From: Favolaschia claudopus
Lineage: Eukaryota > Basidiomycota > Agaricomycetes > Agaricales > Mycenaceae
Reading direction: 5' to 3'
NCBI GenBank assembly: GCA_037176885.1
Contig: JAWWNJ010000135.1
Coordinates: forward strand, 124,001 to 188,000
DNA length: 64,000 nucleotides
This document shows, in pieces, positions 23,652-35,263 of the stretch. The position numbers were made by a program, and so were the translations under genes. How positions within the stretch are numbered: the stretch's first letter is position 1; the number at the start of each line of letters is the position of its first letter. The notes under the pieces are model-generated. The model made no database searches and had not been told where the DNA came from. It was given only the letters and a program-made list of their open reading frames with translations.

Positions 23652-24302
23652 CTGTAGCACTTTGTATGGGTTAAACAGACCCTCGAGCGTGACTGGAAAC
23701 GCTACGCATGGAAACCGGAAACGCCCTCAGCGTTATGCGTGACATCATAGAATTTTGGAAACGGGCGGGCAAACACCGATAAAATCTATTTCCAAACGTT
23801 GAACGGATTCTGGGCAATTTTTAGCTCTCGTTTATGCTTTCTTTGTATCCATAGCCCTTTGTGATTGCATTTCTCCTGCTACGGGCTCCGTAATACGCAA
23901 GTAATACACCGATTTTCTTTTTTTTTCATGAACACTGCGCCGTGGCGCACGCTCAGACACCTAAACCAGCGACGGGTCCACCACAAGCCCTCTTCGAGCG
24001 ACTAGTTAAACTGCCTCGGCCAGCTTCAGGTACACCTTCCCAGCACCTTGCCCGTGGTCTCCGATGCATGCGCACCGTACCGGTTCTATCTTGACGAAGA
24101 TTGCAGAGAGTGATTGGTGCAGTGAGGAGGAGGAGGGTTATAGCAGTAGAGTCAGCTAGATTTTACAGCCACAAACATGATAATTCGACATCTTTGTATG
24201 TCATGCAGTCATCAGGGAAACCACCCGACCGTTATGCGTTACCGTTGAAACGAAACAGGGCGGGCGTTACGCGTTACGTTTCACCCATACAAAGTGCTAC
24301 AG
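23652..24302. mobile_element. 651-bp TIR element, TA duplication (same family as 61554-63630)
   Basis: The termini are CTGTAGCACTTTGTATGGG and the exact inverse, with TA on both sides (23650-23651, 24303-24304). The copy at 61554-63630 shares both termini and inner arm sequence (GACTGGAAACGCTACGCATG; GTTATGCGTTACCGTTGAAA) plus an internal GAGAGTGATTG...GCAGTGAGGAGGAGGA block, but has more interior. This copy is a deletion derivative or the other is expanded. Confidence 0.7.
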
Positions 24303-24561
24303 TACTTACCAGTCTGCTACGCCCGTCGTGCTCGCCACAATTGACGGCCTCGCGTAGCAGACTGGTTAAAATTCGTGATACAGCAATGCAACTGTAATGG
24401 CTCACTAGCCGAGACGCAGGTTCAGGTTTTACGCTCATTTGATATCTCATGGTAGCCATCAACCATCCTCTTCCGCTCTGCGTCGCCGCATCGACGTCGC
24501 TCCTCCTCAGAAATCACCCACGTCTCTGACTCAGAACCGCGCCAAATCAGCCCGCAAATCC

Positions 24562-24861
24562 CACTGTGAGCCCCCGCCCACGCGAATTTCACGGGGCTGT
24601 TTCGCCCTGTTTGCACCCAATTTTCGCTCCATAACCACCGGAATTTCACGCACAAAATGTGAAATTCACGCCCAATACCCGCGAGCACCGTTCACGGGGT
24701 ATATGGTGCTTTTCGCGGCTATAATGGAGGTGAATTTCACGACTTTCATGGTCGAAATTTAGAATCGATGGTTGTTAGTCTCACGGAGTATAATGTTGAA
24801 GCTCGCACTATTATACTCCAGTTTCACACCAATTTCAAGTGAATTTCGTATCAAAATTGAG
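24562..24861. repeat. Left subterminal GTGAAATTC word array of the CMC element
   Basis: Copies of GAATTTCAC/GTGAAATTC and one-base variants recur about every 25-40 bp in both orientations (for example near 24582, 24640, 24661, 24731). In EnSpm-type elements such arrays bind the TnpA-like protein. Confidence 0.65.
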
Positions 24862-24896
24862 AGGAGATACTACACAGGTGCTACACATTCGACTTA

Positions 24897-26002
24897 TTAT
24901 TCAGATTCGGGTGATGGAGTAAGCGATGGAAGGCGGTCATTGACTTGGCCTGTACCACATCAAGTCAGTACAGCAATAGGCAATGCAAGAGGTATGTAGC
25001 TCACCTCCTTCCGGATCCCTTTGTGGAGGGGAACCAGAACCAGACCCTGATGGCTCTGGCGAAGGTGAGGTGGATGGTGCTGCAAGGGTTCAATTTAGAA
25101 TGCGTCAAGAGAAACTTAACTCACGTGCGAGTGGCCCGCGGCTGCCTTGACTGCCAGTGTCGTCGTCATCGTCCGAGGAGGCTCGCTCTCGCCTGTTCCG
25201 CCGGGTGCGGAAACGATACGTACCCTCTTTCTCCTTACAGCTCTCGTATGTCTTCTGCGCGCTGAAGGAGTCGTGAACGAGAAATTCAGCTGCCCAATGA
25301 TTGGTGCAGCGCTTGAGAGAGGGAAAGACATCCTCTATCTATAACACAATGAGCCATCGAGAAAATGAAATGAAGATATAACATACCGCGTCGTAAATCT
25401 TGAGCAATTGTCGAGAGTCTTGGCCTTTCCAATTTTTGTCGAGTTGCAAAAGCCCTGCATCCATGAAGCGGCGGACCTGTCTCTGCTTACTGTGAGATAT
25501 TGAATACGTAGAAGAAAAGACAGCGACACACCCGAAGGTCATTCCACTTCCGATCCGCGGACGAGCCGTTCATCCCGAGTCGGCGCCGCAGCCCTCCAAT
25601 TGTCAAGTCGGATATACGTTCAGGGCGAGGAATGGCGGGGAGACTGCGCGTGGGCTCCTGTGCGCCGGTTGTAGCCGCCTCAGCCGCGTCCCGTTCACCA
25701 CGGGCACGAGCGAGCGACGCTGCAAAGAATCAGTACATACAGATTGAGGCAGAGCCGCAGACCAATGTAAATGACTCACCACGCAACTGACGCACCTCGT
25801 CAGAGTCATTGGGCCGCTCCACGGTAAGGGCGTCCTCCGCCTGACGTGCTCTGAGCACCTGGCGACGAGCCTTGCGATGTTTGCGTGCAGTCAAATCCAA
25901 CTGAGCCGCCCGCTGAGCTTCGCGGGTGTGTCGGAGCTTCGAAGTAAGGGTGCGCTTGCGATGAGCGCGTGGGGGGTTTTCTTTATCGGCTGAAGATGGC
26001 AT
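24897..26002 (-). CDS. TnpA-like accessory protein of the CMC element, 257 aa, 7 exons
   Basis: The model is complement(join(24897..24949,25005..25079,25125..25145,25224..25338,25387..25485,25532..25719,25780..26002)). All introns are GT...AG and 44-78 bp, and frames fit through all seven exons. The N-terminal third is strongly basic and helical (KRTLTSKLRHTREAQRAAQL..RKHRKARRQVLRARQAEDAL), likely a coiled coil or DNA-contact region. The middle has DLTIGGLRRRLGM, then RQVRRFMDAGLLQLDKNW and DVFPS-LKRCTNHWAAEFL, and the end is a low-complexity P/S/G tail. It is divergent from the transposase gene across 183 bp. I know of similar uncharacterised proteins beside basidiomycete Tnp2 genes. By analogy with EnSpm TnpA it may bind the subterminal words, but that is inference. 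The 21-nt exon is the least certain part. Confidence 0.65.
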
Positions 26003-26185
26003 GAGTGGGTGAGTGGGGAAGATATTGAGAGTAACGAAACATACCTCAAACTCTTTTATATGTGTTGTGGGGCGAGTGGAGCAACGATGACGGCGCGACT
26101 CCTGCATCCCCGAGAGTCGCTGACGAGCTCCACATGACGTTTTGAGCATCCAGCTCACTCGTCCTCAACTGTATTCCCTCCAACG
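26003..26185. promoter_or_regulatory. Divergent promoter of the CMC element
   Basis: The 183 bp between the two start codons must serve both genes. It contains CTTTTATATG (26051-26060) oriented on the plus strand, a possible TATA-like element. Confidence 0.4.
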
Positions 26186-29100
26186 ATGCCGCGCGACGAC
26201 CACAGAGATTGCCCCTGCGGGTGCGGGATAAAGCAACACCCAAACCAGATTCGGAGGCACCTCCGCCAACAAACGACCCAATCCGTGCGAGTTGCTCAGC
26301 AGCACAGCTACGCAGAGCAGCGACGACGCCTTTTGAGGCTCGAGGTGAAGGAGCTGATAGCAGAGGTGCCGAGAGACAGAGGCGGTGGTGGGGGAGATGA
26401 AAACGAAGACTTTGCAATGGGCGATGATGGAGGAGAGCCTATGGCTACTGGGGCAGAGTCTGGGTTAGCTGGGATGCAAGTGGACTCAGATAATAACGAC
26501 GCACCTCCCCAATCTCCCTCTGACCGGAACAACACCCCTGATCTCAGCGACGAGGGGGATGATACGGACCAGGACTCCGAGCTGGGTGACGATCCTTTTG
26601 AAACAAGGCTGCAAGAGCTTTTCTGGGATGATTCGGACGAGGAGGACGAAGGGACAGGTCTTGGGGATGATTTCCGAGTGGCGCCATGGATTCAGGGCTT
26701 GGCCCCGCTGGATCGTTTGCGAGAAGTTTTCAATATTGATGCTGCGCAGCGAGGTGAGCTTGAGAAGTGTACTAAATCTGTCTCCTCATGAGGACTCACA
26801 CACATAAAATCAAGGGCATGAACTCACCCCAGACGAGATGAAGGCAATCCGTGCCCACAACTACAAAGTCGACACGGATTTGGGTGCCCGTGCATACGAC
26901 AAGCTCTCGCGTGCATTCCCTGAGCTCTCCGATCTCCCATCTCGGCAACGTCTTCAAACGCAGATTGCGTTCCTTTCCGGAGTCGTCCCAGTGAAGTACG
27001 ACTGCTGTGTCGACTCTTGTTGCTGCTTTACCGGAGAGTACGCGGAACTTGAAGAATGCCCGTATTGCGACAAGCCACGAAGGGATGGTGCTGGGAGAGC
27101 CCGGAACACTTTCCACTATCTCCCTCTCATCCCACGTCTGGTGAACTTGTTCCAGGACGATGCCACAGCGGAGAAGCTAGAGTACCGCTCGACCTACGTG
27201 AGCGAAGAGGAGAAGACATCGGACATCTTTGATGGCCGCCATTACCGACAGCTCATTCGCCGACGCGTGACCATCGATGGCGAGACCCTCCCTCACAAAT
27301 ACTTCTCTTCCCCCACCGACCTCGCGCTTGGCGCCTCCACCGATGGGTTCTGTCCATTCAAGCGACGAAAGAAGAGTTGCTGGCCAATCATCATCATTAT
27401 CTACAACCTTCCCCCCGAAATTCGGACTTGGCTGATTCACTTGCTATGTGTCGGCGTCATTCCTGGTCCTAAAGGTCCCGCCGACATGGATTCTTACTTG
27501 TTCCCCCTCATCGACGAGCTTATCGAGCTGATGCGTGGCGTCCCAGCATTCCATCACCGCAAGATGCGCGAATTTACGCTTCGCGCGTATCTCATTTCTC
27601 TTTTCGGCGACATGCCTGCTGTCGCGAAGCTCATGCACATGAAGGGCCATAATGGCATCTCTCCCTGCCGTGCCTGTCGAATTCTTGCCGTCCGCGATAC
27701 CACTCGTGAGCGATCCAATGTTCATTATGCCGCACTTCGCCGTCCCGATGGAACTCGTTACGATCCGCGGCGTCTTCCGTTGCGCACACATGAAGAGTTT
27801 ATTCGCCACGCCTCTGCAGTAGAAGATGCTCCTACAAATGCGGAGCATGATCGCCGGGCGAAATTGTATGGCATAAACGGTATCCCCCTCCTTGCCCGCC
27901 TCTCTAGCCTCTCGTTTCCGGACTCCTTTCCCCACGACCTCATGCATCTCATCGAGAACATCATCCCTATGATGATTGACCACTGGACCGGGAAGTTCAA
28001 GGATCTGGACCGTGGTTCGGGGGATTATGAGTTCACGCCAAGCGTGGCAGATGCTATCGGCGAAGCATGTGCGAAGTCGGGAGCCACCATGCCTTCAGCG
28101 TTTGGTGCACGGGTCCCTAACATCATCAACGACCGCTACCAGTGCACCGCCGAGTCATGGTTTCTTTTCACGACTCTGCTCGCTCCCGTTGTCCTATATA
28201 ATAAATTCAAAAAACGACGATATTATGATCATTTCGTCGATTTGGTGGTGCTTATCAATAAATGCCTCCAGTTCTCTTTGACTGCACAAGAAATTGACGA
28301 GATAGAAGCGGGATTTATTGATTGGGTTGAGAAATATGAACGGTGTGTGTTGGCTTTGTTTTTAAATTCAATTCTGACGAATCACAGCTTTTATTATCAG
28401 TATAACGAGACGCGGCTGAGCGCGTGTACGCTCCCCGTGCATGCTTTGCTTCACATCGCACAGAATTTGCGCCAGATGGGACCTTTGTGGTGCTATTGGG
28501 CCTTTGTAATGGAGCGCTTCTGCGGCTCGCTCGTCCCAGCTGTGAAAAGCCGGAAGCACCCATTTGCTAGCATGGCTCACCGCCTCCGCGATATCACCCA
28601 ATTGTCTCAAATTAAACTCTTGTATAAACTGACCAAAGAGCTTGACCTCAGTGCTGGAAGGGCTGCCGAAGAGACGGGAACGGCATTCCCGGATTGTGAG
28701 TTTCTCTGTCCTCACTACATCCAAACTTACTCAAAATTCGACAACAGATCCTGACCTCCGGATGGTCTATCCGAAACGTCTCACCGCGCTAGATAATGCG
28801 CTGCGGACCAAAATAGCGAATTTTCTGGCCACAAATTACAACATACGCCGTCAAGATGCTCTCAAACTATTCCCCCAGGAGTTCGAGGTATGGGGTAAAT
28901 TTAAGCAGCTCAACGCAGGCGACCTCGTTCACGCGCGGGATCTTGTTTCTTCTTATCACACATCTCCCGATGTCATACGCGACGCCACATTTGTCAAGGT
29001 ATGAATTCGTGTAATCTCTTGAGGTTGTTTCGATTGACATACGTTGGATAGTACCATCTGCAAGTCGACAAAAACCGGCATTTTGCCAACCTTCCCGTCG

Positions 29101-29315
29101 TACTTGAGCAACAAACCTTTTTCGGGCAGGTGCGAAAGTTTGTTGCGCTTTCCCTTCCACCCGACTTCCCCTCCCGCTGCGACGGCGATGACGACACAGC
29201 GTCCCCGTCGGTTCTTCTTCTCGCTGCCGTTGCGCAAGTTAAACTCGTTTCGAAAAATCCTGCCGGAACAGTGTACTTCAACGGCCGCTCAGCGGATTTG
29301 GGCCCGCCGACCTAG
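26186..29315 (+). CDS. Tnp2-family transposase of the CMC element, 987 aa, intact
   Basis: The model is join(26186..26753,26815..28695,28748..28998,29052..29315), introns of 61, 52 and 53 bp. Residues 8-25 form a small Cys/His motif (DCPCGCGIKQH..QIRRHLRQ), followed by an acidic, low-complexity region (about 65-165). A second cysteine cluster (YDCCVDSCCCF...EECPYC) lies near 245-275. Tnp2 core landmarks in order: ASTDGF...NLPPEIR (about 361), LISLFGDMPAVAKLMHMKGH with PCRAC (about 450-480), and FPHDLMHLIENI (about 560), which provide the presumed D, D and E. The remainder carries the conserved GPLWCYWAFVMERFCG segment. The transposase would bind the CACTGTGA ends and cut and paste the element in the nucleus. 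No stop or frameshift is seen. The C-terminus (TAG 29313-29315) lies directly before a GTAATT, so an extra 3' exon cannot be excluded. Confidence 0.88.
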
Positions 29316-29632
29316 GTAATTGAAGTCACCTCAATTGACTGTCTTGCGGGGCGTGTTCCCGATCATAGCGGGAAGCGATGGGCATGTTTAGTACGGCCAG
29401 ACATCGCTGCAAAGTTTTCTTTGGTTGAAAATTCCGTGGGGGATGCATTGGATGATTTGTAGAAGCAGTCTTGTATTATTCTAGTGCTCAAAACAATTTC
29501 GCCGGAAATTTGAGTGAAAGTCTCCTTTCACTGAGTCGGGTGAAACAACTTATTTCAGGCTAATTGTACGTGAAACCCGAAATTCACTATGTGGCACCCT
29601 GAAATTCGCGTGATCGATTCTTCACAGTGTCC

Positions 29633-29984
29633 GTATTCGAGCAGTACAAATGATTTGGGGCTGAAGAGAAAGCGGAAAATTCTATTGAGGACCCCGGGAT
29701 GCAGGCAGAAACCCTCCCCATATATGGTTATATTGCAGAAACCGCCCACGCAAAGTTTGAACAGAAACCCACTTAGCCTGTGCAAACATTGTCAAAATGC
29801 TCAACTTGGACCGGCCAGTGCGAGCTCAAATGGCCATTGGACCAAAACGCAAACTAGGGCTCATGAACTAGGGCTCATGTGCGATGGCTGTGGACGCCCA
29901 TGTCCATATATAAGGACATGGGACCTAACGGAACATTCCGATGCCCGTGGGTTCAATTCCCGGACGTCGCAACTTCTTTTTACC
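29633..29984. other. Short spacer with a tRNA-like tail
   Basis: A hairpin CCCATGTCC/GGACATGGG (about 29898-29923) and a B-box-like GTGGGTTCAATTCCCGG (about 29946-29962) precede the GC-rich repeat. There is no canonical tRNA fold. Confidence 0.35.
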
Positions 29985-30240
29985 TTTTACAAGCTTAAGC
30001 ACCCCGCCTTCGGCAGGGCCGGCTCGCTGCACTCGCATCCCTCCCTACGGCTGGTGCACAGCTTGTCGGGGCTCCGCCCCAAACCCCGCGCGGTTTTTTT
30101 GCTGGATTCCTTGCCGCCGCTCGCTGCACTCGCCGGCGCGCGGCGCCGGGGACCGCGTGTGAGTTTCAACATCTCGACAGCCGGTTGTGTTGTAGGATGT
30201 TGACAAAACCCCGTGATTTTCTGTCAAAAGTCACGCGACT
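29985..30240. repeat. GC-rich repeat family, copy 1 (others at 42240-42425 and 62470-62735)
   Basis: Shared blocks in order are TTCGGCAGGGCCGGCTCGCT, CACAGCTTGTCGGGGCTCCG, CCCCAAACCCCGC, a run of T with GCTGGATTCC, GCGGCGCC and TTTTCTGTCAAAA. Copy 3 (62470-62735) is inverted. Copies 1 and 3 share AAGCTTAAGC at the head, and copy 1 has a B-box-like motif just upstream, which suggests a SINE-like origin; this is weak. Confidence 0.55.
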
Positions 30241-30911
30241 GATGGCCTGGCCCTCTTTTCAAGTATAGGATACACTTTTTAACCTTGGGTGGATGGTGAC
30301 TCCAAAACATTCACGGCCCATTGCAGTAAGTTCTAACCCACATATGTACTTTCTCTGCAAAATCTGAGGGGCATTGAGTGTTTGAGAACTGTAAAATGAG
30401 AAACATTCATGAATACATGGCTTCAGTTTGACTGACTGCAATGTATGGTGCACATCGCATAAACACCACCAAACAGGAACGAAATTTACTGCACCACATC
30501 AGAGCCTTCCCACGCCTGATCCTCTGGCCAAAACACTCCGATTACACAGTAGACTGAACCCTCTAGAGGGATTTCTCATCCGCTCAAAACTCACAATAAA
30601 TATATTTTTGGATTTGAGACATCACTGATACAATCAATCAATCACTGACGTGTGCTTACGAAACATATCCTTATTGGGTAGCCATAAGTCCGGACGCCGA
30701 GTTACATGCTCCCAAAGTCGTTGGAAAGCTATTGGCTGCAACTTATGTCCTTCCCCTAGCGTTTTGAAGAAGCCCTCCATGAGATTTCAGTACAGAAAAT
30801 GCAATATAAAATTTGGTTTTTTGTTCTTGGGCGATTTGAGACATCAATGATGGCATCAGTGATGGGACCTATTTGGTGGTGTTTATGCGATGTGCACCAT
30901 AGTGAGTGCAG
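30241..30911. other. Repeat fragments
   Basis: Carries inverted and direct fragments of the family seen at 7605-7695 (CATCGCATAAACACCACC at about 30452 and its inverse near 30872-30900). No gene. Confidence 0.4.
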
Positions 30912-32126
30912 ATAATGTGACCAAGTACTCGGTGTTACAAAAAGTGACCGACAATGTGCCATTTTAGGCCGAATCGTGTAGTATTTTGTTGGTTCAAGCA
31001 CATAGGAATGTTCATTGGGATGTTCTGTACCCATTTGTATGGCAGTTTGGGAGAAACGACGCCGCGAATGTCTCGCACCAGTTAGTCCTGTGGTTACCAC
31101 GACCCAGTGAGTGGTGTCCTGCGTTATTATATAAGCATCCTATTTGGGAAGTAATGGCAACCGCGCCTTGACGCGACTTCGACGCGTTCCCCTACGACTT
31201 TGAGCGCGGAAATTGAATTCTTGACCAGGTATAGCCTCCTCGTAGCCTCAACCAACTGATCTTGGTTTCCTTTACAATATTTGAGGTGGAAAACGTAGAA
31301 TTCCCTGATTTGGGCACATTTCCGGTGAGTACTGGTTTGAATACGAAACGAATGTGGATTGGGCCAAGAAAGGAGTCTTTATTAGACCTTTGGTTCTTAC
31401 ATAGTTTCTGACGATTTCAGGGCTCTCAGTCACGTCGAATTGGTGAAGGTGAGCGCGTTGTTTGGTCGTGCATCGCCATCAATCAGTGATACGGCAAGTC
31501 ACCGGTTATCAGGGCGCGGTAACCAACAGACTATAACTTGCGAGGAACGAGCTACAAGTTGTAGCGTCTGTCTTAGAGAGACTACGCACCAGTCGGTTCA
31601 ATCTGACAGCTAACATTTTGCCTTATTTAGAAGAAACCATTTGGCTCTCGCTTTGTTAGCACAGGAAACACAGTTTCAAGTATTCTATGTTGTATTTTAT
31701 ACACGATTCTATTGTCTGACCAAATTTGGTCTGTCTGAACCATGTCATTGGGGCTTCTTTGAGCGTCTGAATTCCACCACTCAGGTTTGATTCAGTTTCA
31801 AGCTGGGTATCAGCTCGTTTTGCTACAAAAAGATGGGATTAATGTGAAAATTCCAGCAGCTCTCTTGCTCTCTGTGTCAGTCAAGTAACCAAGAGCTATT
31901 CAGCGACATATATTATTATCATCTACCCTCCTCATTAACCGGGATCAACAACAGGGACAAATTCGAGGTGAAATATGGGCGACCTCTTTTCACACTATTT
32001 TGACGCCGTTTTCACAAGTATTTTGTATGACTGGATGGGATAGTATCGTCTTTATCAAATGCAGGTTGGAAATCCGGTACGTTGATCAGATATTGTGGAT
32101 ATCTTTCGAGTTTTTGTGTGGTTTGT
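30912..32126. repeat. Dispersed repeat, copy A (copy B at 59033-59881), with an insertion
   Basis: The sequence from TACTCGGTGTTACAAAAAGTG to GTTTTTGTGTGGTTTGT is shared with 59033-59881 at high identity but is split here by a 502-bp insertion at 31083-31584. No ORF of note and no TIR; it might be an old LTR, which I cannot prove. Confidence 0.6.
31083..31584. mobile_element. 502-bp insertion with a 9-bp target duplication
   Basis: Comparison with the uninterrupted copy near 59180 shows the empty site. CGCACCAGT occurs at 31074-31082 and 31585-31593, and the element runs TAGTC...GACTA. A 9-bp duplication points to a MULE-type transposase. It has no long inverted repeat and no ORF. Confidence 0.75.
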
Positions 32127-33485
32127 GCCGGCTGCATGCAAAAATACTATGCGTCTCGATCTAGGGGGCGGATGTGACGGATCCGCACTCACATCTGTTC
32201 GCGGCGATATTTGCCCGCGGTAGTCTCCATGACTCCCGCACTGCCTCTCTTTTTCTGTATAAGTAGTTAGCGCTTTCTCGTGGGGACCGACCGGGTCACT
32301 ACTATGACTGTTGGCTCATCGCAGCTGCTCTCGGCAGCCTCGGCTGTCAATATGATGGATGTGTAGCAACTCCTCATCTTGTGCTTTGCAAGGCAATTGA
32401 ACAAGTTTTTGTGTTTTCACCTCCGAAAAAGTGAAATAAACCTTAATGATGGTTGATGCCATCATCAAATTCCCACGCCGTATATTCAGCAGTAGCTATG
32501 TACAAAAAATTCCGATTTTCTTTTCGACGTCGGCGGCGGTTGTGAGATAGTGTGGCGGGAGGGTGACAAAGTGTGACAAAGGTGGCGCCATTTTGGCAAT
32601 TGAGTCGGCGGCACTTTAAGTACGTTGAGCGGCCGCAGTGCTTCTTATGACTTGTACCAACGTTAACAAAGCTTCCTTTTTACGGACTCTGATCATGCAT
32701 TACCTCCCGTGAACCATCACAGTCGTGGCCAAATACAGGGGGTTTTCCATTTCCGGATCATACTTATCGAGTATGGTCTGATCTCACTGGATAAGGTAAG
32801 CTAACGCATCTTCTTGCATGCTTGGAGGTGAAGGCTTCAACTTGATAGCCTATAAAGTATTTAGACAAATCGATCCTTACGATTTGAATGTTTTGTCAAT
32901 AGAATTGACGGGCCGCTTGGCGGCTGCCAGAACACGGCCGAGACATAATTTGAGTGAAACGCAAGACGAGACCAAGCATACCACAACGGAGCATAGCTCC
33001 AAGAGCAAAGCTCGCTGCAGGGACGAGTCAAAGTGGAACTGCACACCAAACCGAGCTAGGCAGAGTGGAAAAGTCAAGGAACAAAGCTGTCAGTACACAC
33101 TGGTGGACGGACGGCCGCTACCTCTATCATGGTAGCATTGGATGAATGAGTCAGAGGCCATTCGCGGCCACTCTACCTCCTCATATGGTCCAGGATAAAC
33201 TCCTTGGTGGTCTTTCCTGAGTTTCCTCCGCATACTCCTCCATCGTCACCGTCCTCCAGCTTGAATCTCCTCAGCGCGGCGTACAGTCCATGATCCATGC
33301 GATCAATGTATGGGACCTTGCCGACCTTCAGCGCTCTAATTCAGTGATTAGGGCTGCTCGTAATGGCCTCCCAGTTCCATACACAATCACCTAAACACGA
33401 ACAAACAGGAACAGTTTATTACACCAGATCAGAGGCTTCCCACGCTTGATCCTCTGGCCAAAATACTCCGCTGGCTGACCCGTTT
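32127..33485. other. Unassigned stretch, possible solo LTR
   Basis: From about 32172 (TGTGACGGATCC) the sequence carries CTGTATAAGTAG and later AATAAACC, an arrangement seen in LTR promoters, but no end or duplication can be fixed. The plus-strand ORF at 32818-33135 shows no domain. A fragment of the 7605/30450 family lies near 33395-33475. Confidence 0.3.
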
Positions 33486-33680
33486 TGCGGGCTTAGGCTG
33501 TAGTGTTGGGAAAGTTCGGTTCGGAAAAAGGTTCGAACGCCGAACCGAACTGAACCGAACGCGGGTTCAGCGTCCAGGTTCGAGGGTTTGCTGAACCTGA
33601 ACGCGAAGTTCGGTTCAAGGTTCAGCGGATTGAGGTGGCGTTCAAACTGAACCGAACGCCGAACGCAAAATCGAGTACAG
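33486..33680. repeat. AGTGTTG-headed GAACCGAAC word cluster
   Basis: After AGTGTTGGGAAAGTTCGG the word GGTTCGGTTC/GAACCGAAC repeats about a dozen times in both orientations. No matching right terminus was found, so it may be a truncated relative of the elements at 8297-8731 and 47165-48147. Confidence 0.5.
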
Positions 33681-34204
33681 AGCTGTTCTTCGTGCGGAAT
33701 CTGACATACCTTTCAAGGATTCTTTCCCAAACAAAACATTGAAATTTGAAAAGACCGTTCGACACTTGCCAGATATCCCAAAATGCGTCTTTCCTGGTGC
33801 CTTCAATAATTCCTTGCGTATGGCAACATGGACTGGACAGCTTGATTTAGATGCGGCAGCACTGCAGCTTTCGTGATTGCCGTGATGGGGTTGACGTTTT
33901 GGGATGTCAGGACCCCGGAGACATCTTTCTGTTTGAACTTTTTGCTGCGCCAGTCACTACCGGCGCTTTGACCAGCAAGAAAGAGGATAGAGGTACCGTT
34001 ACGTAACTTCACTGAAAGTTTGTTTTGCTGGTTTGAATAGACACGGCATAGCTACCATTCTCGAGGTTCAAATCCCCGAAATGATAGACACACTAAACAA
34101 GTTCGGTTTCTGGGATTATGCTGTTCGTTTTGTAAAAAAAATTCAAAATACCTTATGAGACACACAGAGATGCAAGCGCACCCATAAGAAGTAAAGGGAG
34201 ACAG

Positions 34205-34425
34205 GAAATTTCTTGAGTGAGACAATATATAGAGAGTTCTTGGAGCATATATATTGAGTGAAAGACATAATATATAGAGGCAGAGACTTACCTTTATCGA
34301 GTGACCTGAGCCAATATAGAGACCGTATATCGAGTAGACTGAGGACGATATATTGTCAGGAATGAGGCAATATATTCTCAACACAATATATATATTGAGT
34401 ACAACTGTAAATATATATGGCGGCG
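34205..34425. repeat. ATATATTGAGT word cluster
   Basis: ATATATTGAGT/ACTCGATATA and CAATATAT variants recur about eight times in both orientations. No clear termini. The flanking 33690-34204 and 34426-35263 hold no supportable gene; 34660-34800 recurs inverted at about 63290-63420. Confidence 0.45.
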
Positions 34426-35263
34426 TCGGGGCGCCCCGACGCGGCGAGCGGACCCCTCCGCCTGTCATTCAGGACAGTGCTCGGGCTTGCCCCGCCCAGC
34501 GGCGGCGTAGAACGACGCAGCGAGCGCACTCTCGGGCTTCTCGGCAATCGCCTCGGTCCGCGGTCCGAGCTTTCCGGCTTCCCAAAACCTGCCAAGACGA
34601 TGATGTGAGTATATGATAGCGGACACGACTTCATGTCAAGCCGTACTTTCGGTCGAAATTCTACAAGATTGAAAATTTAGAAGGAACATGGGGTGGGTTT
34701 ATAGATAAAATTTTCGTTTCAGAGCATATTACGTATCCCTAACTTAGGGTTAGAAAAGCGCGCAAATTTTCAAAAGTGTGTGTACTAAACTGATTTTGAG
34801 CTGGAATTTTCATTTTTGCCCGGATAAGATGGGCAGTTGAGCATACAAAGTTGTTTGAGCCCTTCAATGCTCCACACGCACTGTTTCTGGTTAGTTTATG
34901 GCGGGTGTTTGGGCTTTTTGGCGGCCTCGGAAAACCGTTGATCTCTTGATGGGATCACATGGCCACCGGCTACTGGCCGGGCCGGACCGAAAGCGCGAAA
35001 TCTGTCGTGCGAAAAATAGTTTTTCAGATCCTTAAACTTTTGAACCGGGGGATCTGTAGATCTCATTCTTTCAGTGTTTTCTACAGTTTCAGCATAACTG
35101 AGTCAAAGGTGACTGCTCAGTAATGATTTCCATTTTGGGTAATTGACTTGTCACGAAGTTAGGTCCGCTATCATACAACCACCGGCACATTACGAAACCG
35201 ACACATTTTACTGATTTCTGCAATGTGTCGGCAATGATGTGTTTCGGCTTTCCCGGCAATAAC

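Larger units (their letters stand above)
24562..29629. mobile_element. Complete CMC/EnSpm (Tnp2-type) DNA transposon, 5,068 bp
   Basis: The left terminus is CACTGTGAGCCCCCGCCC and the right terminus is the inverse of CACTGTGAAGAATCGAT. After a divergent 9-bp stretch both continue with CACGCGAATTTCA, so the terminal repeat spans about 33 bp with an internal mismatch block. A perfect 3-bp TCC flanks both ends (24559-24561 and 29630-29632), as expected of CMC elements. Subterminal regions (24580-24850 and 29500-29610) carry repeated GTGAAATTC/GAATTTCAC words in both orientations. Two divergent genes sit inside: a 987-codon Tnp2 transposase and a small accessory protein. Both reading frames are open after splicing, so the element may be autonomous and active. 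Confidence 0.88.

Noticed and set aside
29589..30203. 204-codon plus-strand ORF
   Set aside because: Crosses the right end of the CMC element and the GC-rich repeat, so it is not a gene.
34050..34090. GGTTCAAATCCCCG resembling a tRNA T arm
   Set aside because: No matching D or anticodon arm upstream.
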